A DNA stretch of 64,000 bases. It comes from Cytophagales bacterium. GTDB lineage: Bacteria > Bacteroidota > Bacteroidia > Cytophagales > Cyclobacteriaceae. Under the pieces are notes generated by a model. The model had not been told where the DNA came from. It ran no database searches and saw only the letters and a list, made by a program, of their open reading frames with translations. This document shows, in pieces, positions 46,393 to 55,198 of this stretch (within the stretch, counting starts at the first letter, position 1; every line of letters begins with the position of its first letter). A program made the translations under genes and the position numbers. The DNA lies in assembly GCA_022360055.1 (NCBI GenBank), contig JAKSDO010000006.1:36962-100961 (forward strand), read 5' to 3'.

Positions 46393-47151
46393 TTGAGGAA
46401 TAATCTGGTTTCAATACAAATAGTCTGCATGTTTGCGTGGCTTGTCATTCATTCGGGAGATTTATTGGCTCAGCCGGCAATTCACCCCATGAAACCTTTG
46501 AGGGGTCTGGTCATGAGTGCAGATGGTGATGAATTTCTGGTCGGAGTTCATATTTATGCCAAAGTTGCTCATGCGGGCAGTGTTTCGGATCAAAAGGGCG
46601 TCTTTGAAATGATGGTAGATCAAAACGATACGCTGGTCGTTACGTTTGTGGGATATGAGCGCCAGATAATACCGCTGGTTTATTTTAGAGACGAGCACAT
46701 CGATCTTGTAATTCAAATGGATTCCGAGGTGATTGAATTGCCCGGTATTACCATTTTTGGGGAACCGAATATCGATTATCTGAAAAGAAAGGATAGAAAC
46801 CCGCTTAAGATCCACGGGTTGAAACCTCCGCCGGAAGGACCGGAAGTCGATGTGCCGGTGGGAAGCCTGGATTACGGCCCCTTATCGAGATGGGGCAAGG
46901 AGGCAAAGGAAAAGCGAAAGCTATTGAAAGTATACCGGGAGACTCAGCGCCAGCGAATTTACGTTCAAACGGTCTCTTCCGATTCGGTCAGAAATGTTTT
47001 TATGTACCGATACGGGATAAATGAAAAAGAATACAATGATTTCATCATATTTCTTAATTCTTATAATCCTCTGATGGACCGGCAGGACCCGGAGGACATT
47101 ATACGCGTTATGCACAAAACGTTCCTGGAATACAGGCCGGCCAGGGAGTAA
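46393..47151 (+). CDS. Exported carboxypeptidase-like regulatory-domain protein
   Basis: 252 residues from a TTG start that gives a good signal peptide (MRNNLVSIQIVCMFAWLVIH, cleavage near LLAQP); an ATG at 46429 would truncate it. The mature N-terminus has a CarboxypepD_reg-like sandwich: RGLVMSADGDEFLVGVHIYA, SVSDQKGVFEM, LVVTFVGYERQIIPL. The rest (from about 115) is unrecognised, with a basic middle (KEAKEKRKLLKVYRETQRQR). It is periplasmic or outer-membrane associated; no function is assigned. Confidence 0.7.
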   Translation: MRNNLVSIQIVCMFAWLVIHSGDLLAQPAIHPMKPLRGLVMSADGDEFLVGVHIYAKVAHAGSVSDQKGVFEMMVDQNDTLVVTFVGYERQIIPLVYFRDEHIDLVIQMDSEVIELPGITIFGEPNIDYLKRKDRNPLKIHGLKPPPEGPEVDVPVGSLDYGPLSRWGKEAKEKRKLLKVYRETQRQRIYVQTVSSDSVRNVFMYRYGINEKEYNDFIIFLNSYNPLMDRQDPEDIIRVMHKTFLEYRPARE

Positions 47152-47350
47152 CATCCAAAGCGGCAGGAGCGCGTATTACGCATTTATCCGGTACGGGTAT
47201 GATATCTGTGCCCCGCTTTGTTATGCCGTGAGGGCGTCTGCCTGACGGCAATGGCCCTGGCCGGCGGGTCGGACGATTTTTTCAGGTTGATAAAGGCATT
47301 ATTTGCGAATTAAATTATATTAGAGTTTTTTACCCGAAAATGAAATAAAC

Positions 47351-48730
47351 ATGAAGAATTTTTCGCGCAGATCTTTTGTCAAGACTGCCACCGCGGTTTC
47401 GGCAGGTGCAATGATTTTGCCAACTCTAAAGAGTTGTGCGCCAAACAGTAAACTTAATTTAGCTTTCGTGGGCGTCGGAGGGAGGGGCGGCGCCAACCTG
47501 AAAGGGTGCGCTCAATTCGATGATCGCCAGGTGTCGACAAACAATATTGTCGCCTTGTGCGATGTGAGCGAAGCGCGCGCGGCTTCGGGATTCGATCAAT
47601 TTCCGAAGGCAAAGCGTTTCACAGACTTTCGGAAAATGCTGGATAAAGTGGGGAAGGAAATCGATGCGGTTGTAATTACTACTCCGGACCATACACATTT
47701 CCCGGCGGCGATGGCGGCCATGGAATTGGGCAAGCATGTGTATGTAGATAAGCCGCTTGCGCACAATATCTGGCAATTGCGCACCTTGCGCAAAGCAGCA
47801 AAATACTATAAAGTGATCACTCAGCTTGGGAATCAGGGACATACGACCGAAGGGATCCGGTTTGTGAAAGAATGGTACGAGGCGGGAATTCTGGGAGAGG
47901 TAAAAGAAGTTATTGCCTGGTTCAACGGACCTCATTTCCATGAAAAGGGTTATTTTTTGAAGCCCGATAATTATCCTCCTGCGCCTGAGGATGTTCCGGC
48001 AGCGCTTGATTGGGATTCATGGCTGGGACCGGTTGCAGAGCGGGCGTACAGCCACTTCTATCTCCCGAGATTTTGGAGAGGCTGGTATGAATTTGGCAAT
48101 GGAGAATTAGGCGATTGGGCATGTCACACGCTCGATGCGCCATTCTGGTCGCTGGATCTTGGCATGCCAGCTTCCGTTGATTCCGTTGTCAGGACGCCAT
48201 CCCCGGAGGGATTTGTCTCCGACCGGTCCCAACTGCAGTTTAATTTCCCGGCGCGCGGGGATAAACCACCTGTTGTACTTCATTGGTATGAGGGAGGATT
48301 AAAACCGGAAAATCGACCCGAATGGCATATGGATGAATTGCCGGATTCGGGCATGATCATGGTAGGAAGTAAAAAATCTTTGGGTACCGGCGGAAGACCG
48401 AATAAACCAAGACTTTTGGTGCCTGATGAAGAATGGATGGCGTTTACAAAAGCAATACCAAAGAAAACGATTCCGAGGGTTGACGAAGAAAATCCGCAAG
48501 GTGAGTGGTGCAATGCCATCAAGGATGTCGGCCCGATGCCGGGGTCCGTTTTTGAATACGGGGCACAGCTCACGGAAATGGCGCTGGTAGGCGTTATGGC
48601 ACAACGGTTTAATACCCGCATAGAATACGATGCTGAAAATATGAGGGTCACCAATCATCCTGAATTTGACCGGTACATCAAAGAACCGGTCCGCGAAGGT
48701 TGGTCGTATGGTGAAAATCTTTGGACGTAA
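47351..48730 (+). CDS. Tat-exported Gfo/Idh/MocA family oxidoreductase
   Basis: 459 residues. The N-terminus KNFSRRSFVKTATAVSAGAM is a twin-arginine signal (SRRSFVK), and a possible lipobox (LKSC) follows. NLAFVGVGGRGGANL is the NAD(P) Rossmann loop, and YVDKPLAHNIWQLRTL the conserved Lys-Pro segment; HYGNQGH-like TQLGNQGHTTEGIR and GNGELGDWACHTLDAPFW are typical of Bacteroidota periplasmic members (often GH109-like). The substrate is probably a sugar or glycoside but unknown. A strong terminator follows. Confidence 0.9.
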   Translation: MKNFSRRSFVKTATAVSAGAMILPTLKSCAPNSKLNLAFVGVGGRGGANLKGCAQFDDRQVSTNNIVALCDVSEARAASGFDQFPKAKRFTDFRKMLDKVGKEIDAVVITTPDHTHFPAAMAAMELGKHVYVDKPLAHNIWQLRTLRKAAKYYKVITQLGNQGHTTEGIRFVKEWYEAGILGEVKEVIAWFNGPHFHEKGYFLKPDNYPPAPEDVPAALDWDSWLGPVAERAYSHFYLPRFWRGWYEFGNGELGDWACHTLDAPFWSLDLGMPASVDSVVRTPSPEGFVSDRSQLQFNFPARGDKPPVVLHWYEGGLKPENRPEWHMDELPDSGMIMVGSKKSLGTGGRPNKPRLLVPDEEWMAFTKAIPKKTIPRVDEENPQGEWCNAIKDVGPMPGSVFEYGAQLTEMALVGVMAQRFNTRIEYDAENMRVTNHPEFDRYIKEPVREGWSYGENLWT

Positions 48731-48767
48731 TATTAGTCCGGATTGCCTCAAGATCAATAAGATAGGT

Positions 48768-48816
48768 CCTCCCCTTGGGCATCCGGGATCGGAATGCCCA
48801 AGGGGAGGTTTTATTT
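48768..48816 (+). terminator. Strong rho-independent terminator
   Basis: CCTCCCCTTGGGCAT and ATGCCCAAGGGGAGG form a perfect 15-bp stem with an 11-nt loop, followed by TTTTATTT. It lies 38 bp after the oxidoreductase stop. Confidence 0.9.
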
Positions 48817-48894
48817 GCTGCCGAACGGTCCGCTAGATTAAAAGCAATGTCCGCTCTACGGAGATTTTAGGTGCGGTTCCTGAAAAATATCGTA

Positions 48895-49782
48895 CTATTC
48901 CTCTTCAAAATTTTTAATGGTGTAAACAAATCCGATGCTGAGGGCCTGGCTTAGCTGAACTTCTTTGTCCTGGTCATAATCATAAACCATGATCCCGCTT
49001 AGTTTTACATCAAAATACTTGGCGATTTTTGCGCTGAGTATGGCATCGAGCCGGTGATCGATTTCATCGACATTAAAGGTCTCATAATTGGCGAATATCA
49101 AATACCTGAATTTCAGGTTTATATTTTCGTTCAGATCTTTATCAAAGTCGGCTAAAAACTGAAATGCCGATAGTTCCCATCGGGTTGTTTTACCTATTTC
49201 GACACCGTAATTGTTCTCTACATTTTGATACAGCTCCTTATCCCGGACCACCGTAAGCCTGGGCGCAAAAGGCGAAAACCTTAACTTGAAATATGGCTGA
49301 GGCACATATTCAAATCCAAAAGAGGTGGTAAAATAACCGGGCGCCATGAAATCCGATATTTTAATGGCCACTTCGCGGTCAAGGGCATCTTTCTCATACC
49401 TGTAACCTTTGGCAAACTGGGTCAAAATATTAAAGGCGCCATAGACATTCCATTTTGGGGCTATTCGATACCCGTATTTTGTATCGAGATAGACGCGGTC
49501 GTTATTCTTTCGGTAGCCTTGCCCGTCATTATTTACAAAACCAAACAACAGATCGATTTCATTATCCCAGGAGTTTTTACCCTTGAGATAATTTGCTTTA
49601 AAATTGATAAGTGCGTTCAACCCAATTGAATTTACGCCCCCGGCAGTCCAATTCTCCGAAAAAGCGGCCTGATTAAAATTCAACGATCCATTGAAAGAAT
49701 TCTTCCAATAAGTTGTGTCTGAACTTTGTCCGTAGATCACTTGACTTGCCAGCAGGCAAATAATTAAAATAGTTTTCCTCAT
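48895..49782 (-). CDS. DUF3078 family outer-membrane protein
   Basis: 295 residues with a signal peptide ending near VIYGQ. The mature protein starts WKNSFNGSLNFNQAAFSENW, then TAGGVNSIGLNALINFKANY, the typical DUF3078 opening, and continues as amphipathic strands (YGYRIAPKWNVYGAFNILTQ, LNENINLKFRYLIFANYETF) to IGFVYTIKNF. DUF3078 proteins are predicted barrels of unknown cargo in Bacteroidota. It lies 15 bp after the MscS gene in the same direction and may share its transcript. Confidence 0.88.
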   Translation of the reverse strand: MRKTILIICLLASQVIYGQSSDTTYWKNSFNGSLNFNQAAFSENWTAGGVNSIGLNALINFKANYLKGKNSWDNEIDLLFGFVNNDGQGYRKNNDRVYLDTKYGYRIAPKWNVYGAFNILTQFAKGYRYEKDALDREVAIKISDFMAPGYFTTSFGFEYVPQPYFKLRFSPFAPRLTVVRDKELYQNVENNYGVEIGKTTRWELSAFQFLADFDKDLNENINLKFRYLIFANYETFNVDEIDHRLDAILSAKIAKYFDVKLSGIMVYDYDQDKEVQLSQALSIGFVYTIKNFEEE

Positions 49783-49797
49783 AAATCTTTCAGTCTT

Positions 49798-50619
49798 TTA
49801 TTTTTCTTGATGGAGGTGAACATCCGTTTGCGGATATGGAATAGAAATACCTTCCTTGTCAAACGTTAATTTCACATTTTCGTGCATATCAAAATATATT
49901 CCCCAATAATCGGCAGTTTTGGCCCAAACGCGAACAACTAAATTCACTGAACTGTCGGCAAGTTCTTTTACGGCTATGAAGGGTTCTGCGGGCTCGTTCA
50001 TAATGCGCGTATCGGCAGCAATGATTTTCGATAAAATATCTTTTGCTTTCCCGATATCGTCATCATAACCGATGCCGAATACGAAATCCACTCTTCTCAG
50101 GTCTTCTGCGGAATAATTTGTAATTGGTCCCGAGGAAAGCGGTCCGTTAGGGATGATAATTTTTTTGTTATCCGGAGTATGCAAAATGGTGTTAAATATC
50201 TGAATTCCGCTGACACTACCTATAAATCCCTGCGCCTCGATCACATCACCGACTTTAAACGGTTTGAATATCAATATCAGTACCCCTCCGGCAAAATTGC
50301 CAAGGCTTCCCTGCAGCGCCAGGCCGACGGCCAGTCCGGCGGCTCCGAGCATGGCTACAAAGGAGGTCGTTTGAATCCCAACCATCGAGGCCACGCTGAT
50401 CAGCAACATTGCCTTAAAAATGACGTTAAAAAGCGATCCGACAAAGGGGACCAGGGAAGGATCAACTTCGCGCCTGGTCATGGTTTGTTTCAGGAATCTT
50501 ACAAATGCATTAATTATCCATAAGCCTATCAATAAGGTTACTATGGCCAGCATAAGTTTTGGAGCGTATTCCACAGCCATTGTTATGCCACGGTCAACAT
50601 AAGTGTTCATTTTTTCCAT
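49798..50619 (-). CDS. mscS: MscS-type small mechanosensitive channel
   Basis: 273 residues, the length of Escherichia coli MscS. Three helices: PKLMLAIVTLLIGLWIINAF, FVGSLFNVIFKAMLLISVAS and the pore helix FVAMLGAAGLAVGLALQGSL then GNFAGGVLILIFKPFKVGDV, with the classic Gly/Ala packing. The beta domain continues IEAQGFIGSVSGI and IIIPNGPLSSGPITNYS. It opens under membrane tension. This is the second MscS homologue in the window and the closer to the classic type. It leads the DUF3078 gene. Confidence 0.93.
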   Translation of the reverse strand: MEKMNTYVDRGITMAVEYAPKLMLAIVTLLIGLWIINAFVRFLKQTMTRREVDPSLVPFVGSLFNVIFKAMLLISVASMVGIQTTSFVAMLGAAGLAVGLALQGSLGNFAGGVLILIFKPFKVGDVIEAQGFIGSVSGIQIFNTILHTPDNKKIIIPNGPLSSGPITNYSAEDLRRVDFVFGIGYDDDIGKAKDILSKIIAADTRIMNEPAEPFIAVKELADSSVNLVVRVWAKTADYWGIYFDMHENVKLTFDKEGISIPYPQTDVHLHQEK

Positions 50620-50883
50620 GGTCGACTTGAGTATGTGTGATTAAGTAATTGTGAAAAATTCAAGATACAAATATCTAATTTAATGTTAAAAAATCACTTA
50701 TTGTTAAGTTATTTTTTAGTTTAAATGTTGCCAATCTTTGTGTGAAGGTTTGTGCTTTGGCCGGGAGCATATGTGAAGGCGGTATTATCGGCAGATCGTA
50801 TAAACAGAATTTTTGATAAGAACTGAAAATATGCGATGTCAAATTGTTATACAACATAGTATTCATAGGTTTTCATTAAATTC
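50620..50883. other. AT-rich gap upstream of leader repeats
   Basis: About 260 bp between the divergent mscS and ASPIC genes with no credible gene. It holds presumed promoters for both. Confidence 0.4.
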
Positions 50884-50891
50884 TATATTTG
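50884..50891 (+). promoter_or_regulatory. -7 element before leader repeats
   Basis: TATATTTG fits TAnnTTTG and lies about 30 bp before the first repeat unit, so the repeats would form a leader of nearly 300 nt on the ASPIC-gene mRNA. No clear -33 TTTG at 19-21 nt upstream. Confidence 0.35.
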
Positions 50892-50921
50892 AGTTTTTAA
50901 ATCAACTTGCAACTTCAAAGG

Positions 50922-51188
50922 ATGAAACAGGCCATGCCTGAGATAATTATTGAGACACACAGGATTATGATGATCAACGCACATGGTGAGGTTTCTGCAA
51001 ATTTTAAACAGATGAAACCGGCGTGGCCGGAGCAAATTAAGGACACATGCGAGCATGATTATAGTTCCTGTATATCGGCAAACCAAAAAATATAAACAGA
51101 TGAAACCGGTGTGGCCGGAGCAATTTCAGGACATATACAAGCACGATTATATATCTCTGTATATCGGCTAACTAAAAAATATAAACAG
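50922..51188 (+). repeat. Leader repeat array, copy B (three ~89-nt units)
   Basis: ATGAAA occurs at 50922, 51012, 51100 and 51189, spaced 90, 88 and 89 nt; the last is the start codon of the ASPIC lipoprotein. Each unit has a hairpin just after ATGAAA: CAGGC-CAT-GCCTG (type X, 50928-50940), CCGGC-GTG-GCCGG (type Y, 51018-51030), CCGGT-GTG-GCCGG (type Y, 51106-51118). Units X and Y match the two units of copy A at 25517-25697. The two adjacent Y units share CCGGAGCAA and an AAAAAATATAAACAG junction. Confidence 0.85.
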
Positions 51189-54100
51189 ATGAAACATGTC
51201 ATAAGCCGGGGAGCTGTTTGGGTTTCAATCGTATTGCTCGGATCTGCTTGCGATCGTCAGATCTCCGGGAGTACAAAATTCCTGCTGCTGCCTTCTTCGC
51301 GGACCGGTATGGATTTTAACAATTCGCTGAAAGAAACCCATCAAATGAATATCATTTCCTATCCCGATTTTTACAGCGGTGGCGGAGTCTCTATCGGAGA
51401 CGTCGATAATGATGGTCTGAGCGATGTTTTTTTTACCGGGAACCAGGTTCCTGCGCGGCTGTATAAGAATATGGGCGGGTTAAGGTTTAAAGATGTTACA
51501 AAAGCGGCAAAATTGGACAAAATGGGACGGGGTTGGTTTACAGGTACCTGCATGGTAGATATCAACTCGGACGGGTATTTGGACATTTACATCAGCAAGT
51601 CGGGGATGGAGGCTCCCGATGACCGGGCAAATTTATTGTTCGTAAATAACCGCGACGGTACCTTCACGGAAAAAGCCCCTGCGTACGGATTGGATAACCG
51701 TGGATTTGGTGTGAATGCCGCGTTTTTTGATTATGACAACGACGGTGATCTCGATGCGTACATGGCCAACCAGGTATCTTCAAGACTCAATAGCAGTCAC
51801 GCACAAAAGCTGAGACATGTTATTGATCCGTACGCAGGAGATAAGTTGTACGAAAACAAAAACGGTCGTTACGTCGACGTCACAAAAGCGGCGGGATTGT
51901 ATAGCTCAAAAGCGGGATTTGCCCACGGCGCCGCTGTGGGCGACGTGAATAACGACGGGTGGGAAGATATTTTTGTCAGCAACGATTTTTTCGAATATGA
52001 TTATCTCTACCTGAACAACGGGGATAAAACCTTTCGTGAAGTGATCAGGGAAGCGACAAGGCACATCTCTCTTTTTTCCATGGGAAATGATATGGCAGAT
52101 TTCGACAATGACGGCTTACTGGATCTCATGGTTCTGGATATGGTCGCCGAAGATAACCGGAGGATGTATGAAAACACGGGAGGGAATAACGAGGAACGCT
52201 TTCAGCGGATGCTGCAGCATGGATTGCACCATCAATATATGTTTAATATGCTCCATTTAAATAATGGAAACGAAACGTTTAGCGAGATTGGGATGCTGGC
52301 CGGAATTTCAAGAACGGATTGGAGCTGGGCGCCATTGCTGGCAGATTTTGATAATGATGGCCTGAAAGACATCTATGTCTCAAACGGATTGCGAAAGGAT
52401 ATTCGCAATATCGATTGGGGAAATACCTATCGCAACATGACCCGGCTCGTGAAGGATTTCTCCGAATTTGAATCGTCTCAGTGGGACTTGCTTTTAAATT
52501 CATTACCATCTGAGAAAATTTCCAACTATATGTTCAGAAACAATGGAGATCTTACCTTTAGCAAGGTTTCGGATGATTGGGGATTGAGCCATAAATCCTG
52601 GTCCAACGGAGTGGCATTTGGAGACCTTGACAACGACGGCGACCTTGACCTTGTTGTCAATAATGTCGATCAGGAGGCATTTGTATTTGAAAACAGGCAA
52701 CACGATTCAAACTACATTCGATTCAATTTCAAAGGATCGGAAAACAATCCTATGGGTTTGGGAACAAAAGTGAAAATTTATCACGGCGACAAATTCCAGT
52801 ATCAGCAACACTATATATCCAGGGGGTACAGGTCAAGCATGGAGCCGGTCATGCATTTTGGCCTTGGAAGGGATAGTATTATCACAAAGATCGAAGTTAA
52901 ATGGCCCGATGGAAGATCAATGACTTTTCGTGATCAAAAATCAAATAAGGTTGTTCGGCTGAATTATGAGGATGCAGGATCTCGTACCGTCTCCGGGCCC
53001 GGGGTGCCGACGTCATTGTTTTCGGATGTGACGGAAGAATTGGGGTTTGGAATTCGCCACCGGGAAAATGAAATGAACGATTTTATGAGGGAGCCCTTGT
53101 TGCCTTACAAACTTTCCGCTCAGGGACCGGCATTTGATGCCGCCGATGTAAACGGAGACGGCTTGGATGATCTCTTTCTCGGCGGGAGCTTTCGATACCC
53201 GGGCCGGCTCCTGTTCCAGGATAAAGCCGGGCAGTTTGTGCCTGTTCAGGAAGCATTGTGGAAGGAGGATCGTTATTACGAGGATGTTGATGCCTTGTTT
53301 TTTGATTCGGACAACGATGGAGATCAGGATTTATATGTTGTGAGCGGCGGCACGGAAAACACGCTTGAAAATAAAGGTCTTACAGATCGATTATATCTCA
53401 ACGACGGTAAGGGCAGCTTTTTTAAACCGGCAGATGCTTTACCGGATTTTTGCAACAGTGGTTCTGTTGTCAAAAGCGGAGACATTGACGGTGACGGTGA
53501 CCTGGATCTTTTTGTCGGAGGACGAGTAATCCCGGGCAGGTACCCGTTGCCCGCGGATAGCTATTTGCTCGTCAATACCCGAGGAAGATTTAGCAATGAA
53601 ACCGATAACAGGGCAGCGGGATTTAACAATTTGGGAATGGTTACCGACGCTTTATGGTCGGATTATGATTTGGACGGTGATGTGGATTTGATCGTTGTAG
53701 GTGAGTGGATGGAAATTACCTTGTTCAATAATGATTCCGGCAAGCTTGAAAAAGTGGATAACCTGGCCAATGGCCTGGAGAAGTCATCCGGATGGTGGTG
53801 GAGTATCGAGGCGATGGATCTGGATGGCGACGGTGACGATGATTTTGTAGTTGGGAATATGGGGCTCAATTACAAGTTTAAACCTGCAGACGAACACCCA
53901 CTGGAATTGTTTGCCGCTGATTTTGATAACAACGGAAAGACTGATTTTGCGTTCGGTCATTATCAAGATGGGAAACTCTTTCCGTTTTTCGACCGGGGAA
54001 AAGCCGTTAGACAAACCGCAGGGCTTGCCGACAGGATTCCGACAAACGACATGTACGCTCGCCTTGACCTCTACGAGATCTATGGGAAAGAAACGCTTGA

Positions 54101-54512
54101 AAACGCCTACCGCAAAAGCATATACCAGTTGAAAAGCGGTTGCGTGGAAAATCTCGGCGACAACAAATTTGAATTCAGACCTTTTGACAATTACACACAG
54201 ATATCGAACATTAATGCAATTCTTTTAAATGACGCAAACCGCGACGGGAACACAGACCTGATTCTGGCCGGAAACCTCTATGCCATGGAGGCGGAAACAA
54301 TTCGAAACGATGCGGGGGCGGGCGTGTGGATGCAGGGAGATGGCAACGGAACTTTTGTCCCCTTACGCCCGCATCAAAGCGGATTGTTTGTCGATGGGGA
54401 TGTAAAAGAGATCAGAGAAATTAAAACGGCTTCGGGATCCATACTGGTCTTCGCAAGAAACAATGATTTTCTAAGGGCATATAAAGTCATTGATGATTCG
54501 AATCTCCGTTGA
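51189..54512 (+). CDS. FG-GAP/ASPIC-UnbV (CRTAC1-like) lipoprotein
   Basis: 1107 residues from the ATG at 51189, which gives a lipoprotein signal (VWVSIVLLGSAC, Cys20); an upstream in-frame start would add repeat-derived residues. Repeats of the Ca-binding type DxDxDGxxD occur throughout (DVDNDGLSDVFFTG, DYDNDGDLDAYMAN, DVNNDGWEDIFVSN, DLDNDGDLDLVVNN and at least seven more after residue 650), forming beta-propeller blades. A UnbV_ASPIC domain lies at about residue 510-590 (NPMGLGTKVKIYHG, FGLGRDSIITKIEVKWPDGR). Such proteins often accompany SusC/SusD genes and are thought to bind surface glycans or ligands. Its paralogue begins at 62436. Confidence 0.9.
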   Translation: MKHVISRGAVWVSIVLLGSACDRQISGSTKFLLLPSSRTGMDFNNSLKETHQMNIISYPDFYSGGGVSIGDVDNDGLSDVFFTGNQVPARLYKNMGGLRFKDVTKAAKLDKMGRGWFTGTCMVDINSDGYLDIYISKSGMEAPDDRANLLFVNNRDGTFTEKAPAYGLDNRGFGVNAAFFDYDNDGDLDAYMANQVSSRLNSSHAQKLRHVIDPYAGDKLYENKNGRYVDVTKAAGLYSSKAGFAHGAAVGDVNNDGWEDIFVSNDFFEYDYLYLNNGDKTFREVIREATRHISLFSMGNDMADFDNDGLLDLMVLDMVAEDNRRMYENTGGNNEERFQRMLQHGLHHQYMFNMLHLNNGNETFSEIGMLAGISRTDWSWAPLLADFDNDGLKDIYVSNGLRKDIRNIDWGNTYRNMTRLVKDFSEFESSQWDLLLNSLPSEKISNYMFRNNGDLTFSKVSDDWGLSHKSWSNGVAFGDLDNDGDLDLVVNNVDQEAFVFENRQHDSNYIRFNFKGSENNPMGLGTKVKIYHGDKFQYQQHYISRGYRSSMEPVMHFGLGRDSIITKIEVKWPDGRSMTFRDQKSNKVVRLNYEDAGSRTVSGPGVPTSLFSDVTEELGFGIRHRENEMNDFMREPLLPYKLSAQGPAFDAADVNGDGLDDLFLGGSFRYPGRLLFQDKAGQFVPVQEALWKEDRYYEDVDALFFDSDNDGDQDLYVVSGGTENTLENKGLTDRLYLNDGKGSFFKPADALPDFCNSGSVVKSGDIDGDGDLDLFVGGRVIPGRYPLPADSYLLVNTRGRFSNETDNRAAGFNNLGMVTDALWSDYDLDGDVDLIVVGEWMEITLFNNDSGKLEKVDNLANGLEKSSGWWWSIEAMDLDGDGDDDFVVGNMGLNYKFKPADEHPLELFAADFDNNGKTDFAFGHYQDGKLFPFFDRGKAVRQTAGLADRIPTNDMYARLDLYEIYGKETLENAYRKSIYQLKSGCVENLGDNKFEFRPFDNYTQISNINAILLNDANRDGNTDLILAGNLYAMEAETIRNDAGAGVWMQGDGNGTFVPLRPHQSGLFVDGDVKEIREIKTASGSILVFARNNDFLRAYKVIDDSNLR

Positions 54513-54556
54513 TCCAACCCGAAGAATTGACGGAGCGAAGGCCCCCGGGGCTTTTC
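54504..54556 (+). terminator. Possible terminator after ASPIC gene
   Basis: CTCCGTTGAT pairs with ATTGACGGAG (two G-T pairs) over a 12-nt loop beginning in the stop codon region, followed by the palindrome GCCCCCGGGGC and TTTT. Confidence 0.35.
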
Positions 54557-54693
54557 AACGTATCCGTTCCGGGCAAAGCTTCAGCAATCAGTATGTGAAC
54601 GGTTAGCGTATAGAGCTCGTGCTGTGTTGTTTTGTCGAACGAAATTTGGGCGATCATGTTTTATGCCATATCGGGATGAACCCTATGGTACGG

Positions 54694-54920
54694 CATTTAA
54701 CCCGAAAAATTCATAATTTTTCGCCCGAAGAGCGATCATTATTTTTATGCTCAAACAAGTAACCTTTTTGTGGGAGCACGCATTTTTTTGTTCCTCACAT
54801 TCGAGGAATGAATAAAAGTAATGATCGGGGCTATCCCGATGCGTGTTTGATGATGATTCCATCTTTTACAGCTATGGTATTCTTTTGAAAATGATTTATT
54901 GGGAATAAACCGGGTTAAAA
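54694..54920 (+). repeat. Dispersed repeat family 2, copy 2
   Basis: Begins TTTAACC with hairpin CGAAAAATT-CAT-AATTTTTCG (54703-54723), then about 90 bp not present in copy 1, then CGGGGCTATCCCGATGCGTG and the conserved tail with GAAAATGATTTATTG. Matches copy 1 at 43500-43645 in wording and order. A perfect 12-bp palindrome CGGGTTAACCCG follows at 54974-54985. Confidence 0.7.
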
Positions 54921-55198
54921 TCAATGCCTGACATAGAGGACTCCGGAATTTTGACGGATTGAGATAAATCATCCGGGTTAACCCGAAGATAAGATTACGC
55001 AAATTGATCGATCATTTTTGCCCTTGCTCGAACCATGCGTTTTCCATACTCGCGCTCAATTTTGCTTTATTGTTTGAATCGGCCCGAAGATCTCTTCACA
55101 GGGTATTTTTAAAGGTAAAAAGTACAATTGATTTTCATTTCTTTTTGCTTTTTCGAAGAATGAACATAAATTGGCAGTAATTTATCGACCTGATCACC
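54921..55198. other. Gap before ECF sigma gene
   Basis: No credible gene; holds the palindrome CGGGTTAACCCG at 54974-54985 and presumably the promoter of the sigma factor gene, which was not identified. Confidence 0.35.

Noticed and set aside
50907..51095. A 62-codon frame covering the first two leader repeat units
   Set aside because: It begins at a TTG outside the repeat, changes between units are mostly non-synonymous, and the matching units at 25.5 kb have stops after 2-4 codons. The conservation is at nucleotide level.
51111..51188. Upstream start for the large ASPIC lipoprotein
   Set aside because: It would add residues encoded by the repeat unit and bury the lipoprotein signal peptide; the ATG at 51189 gives a normal signal with Cys20.
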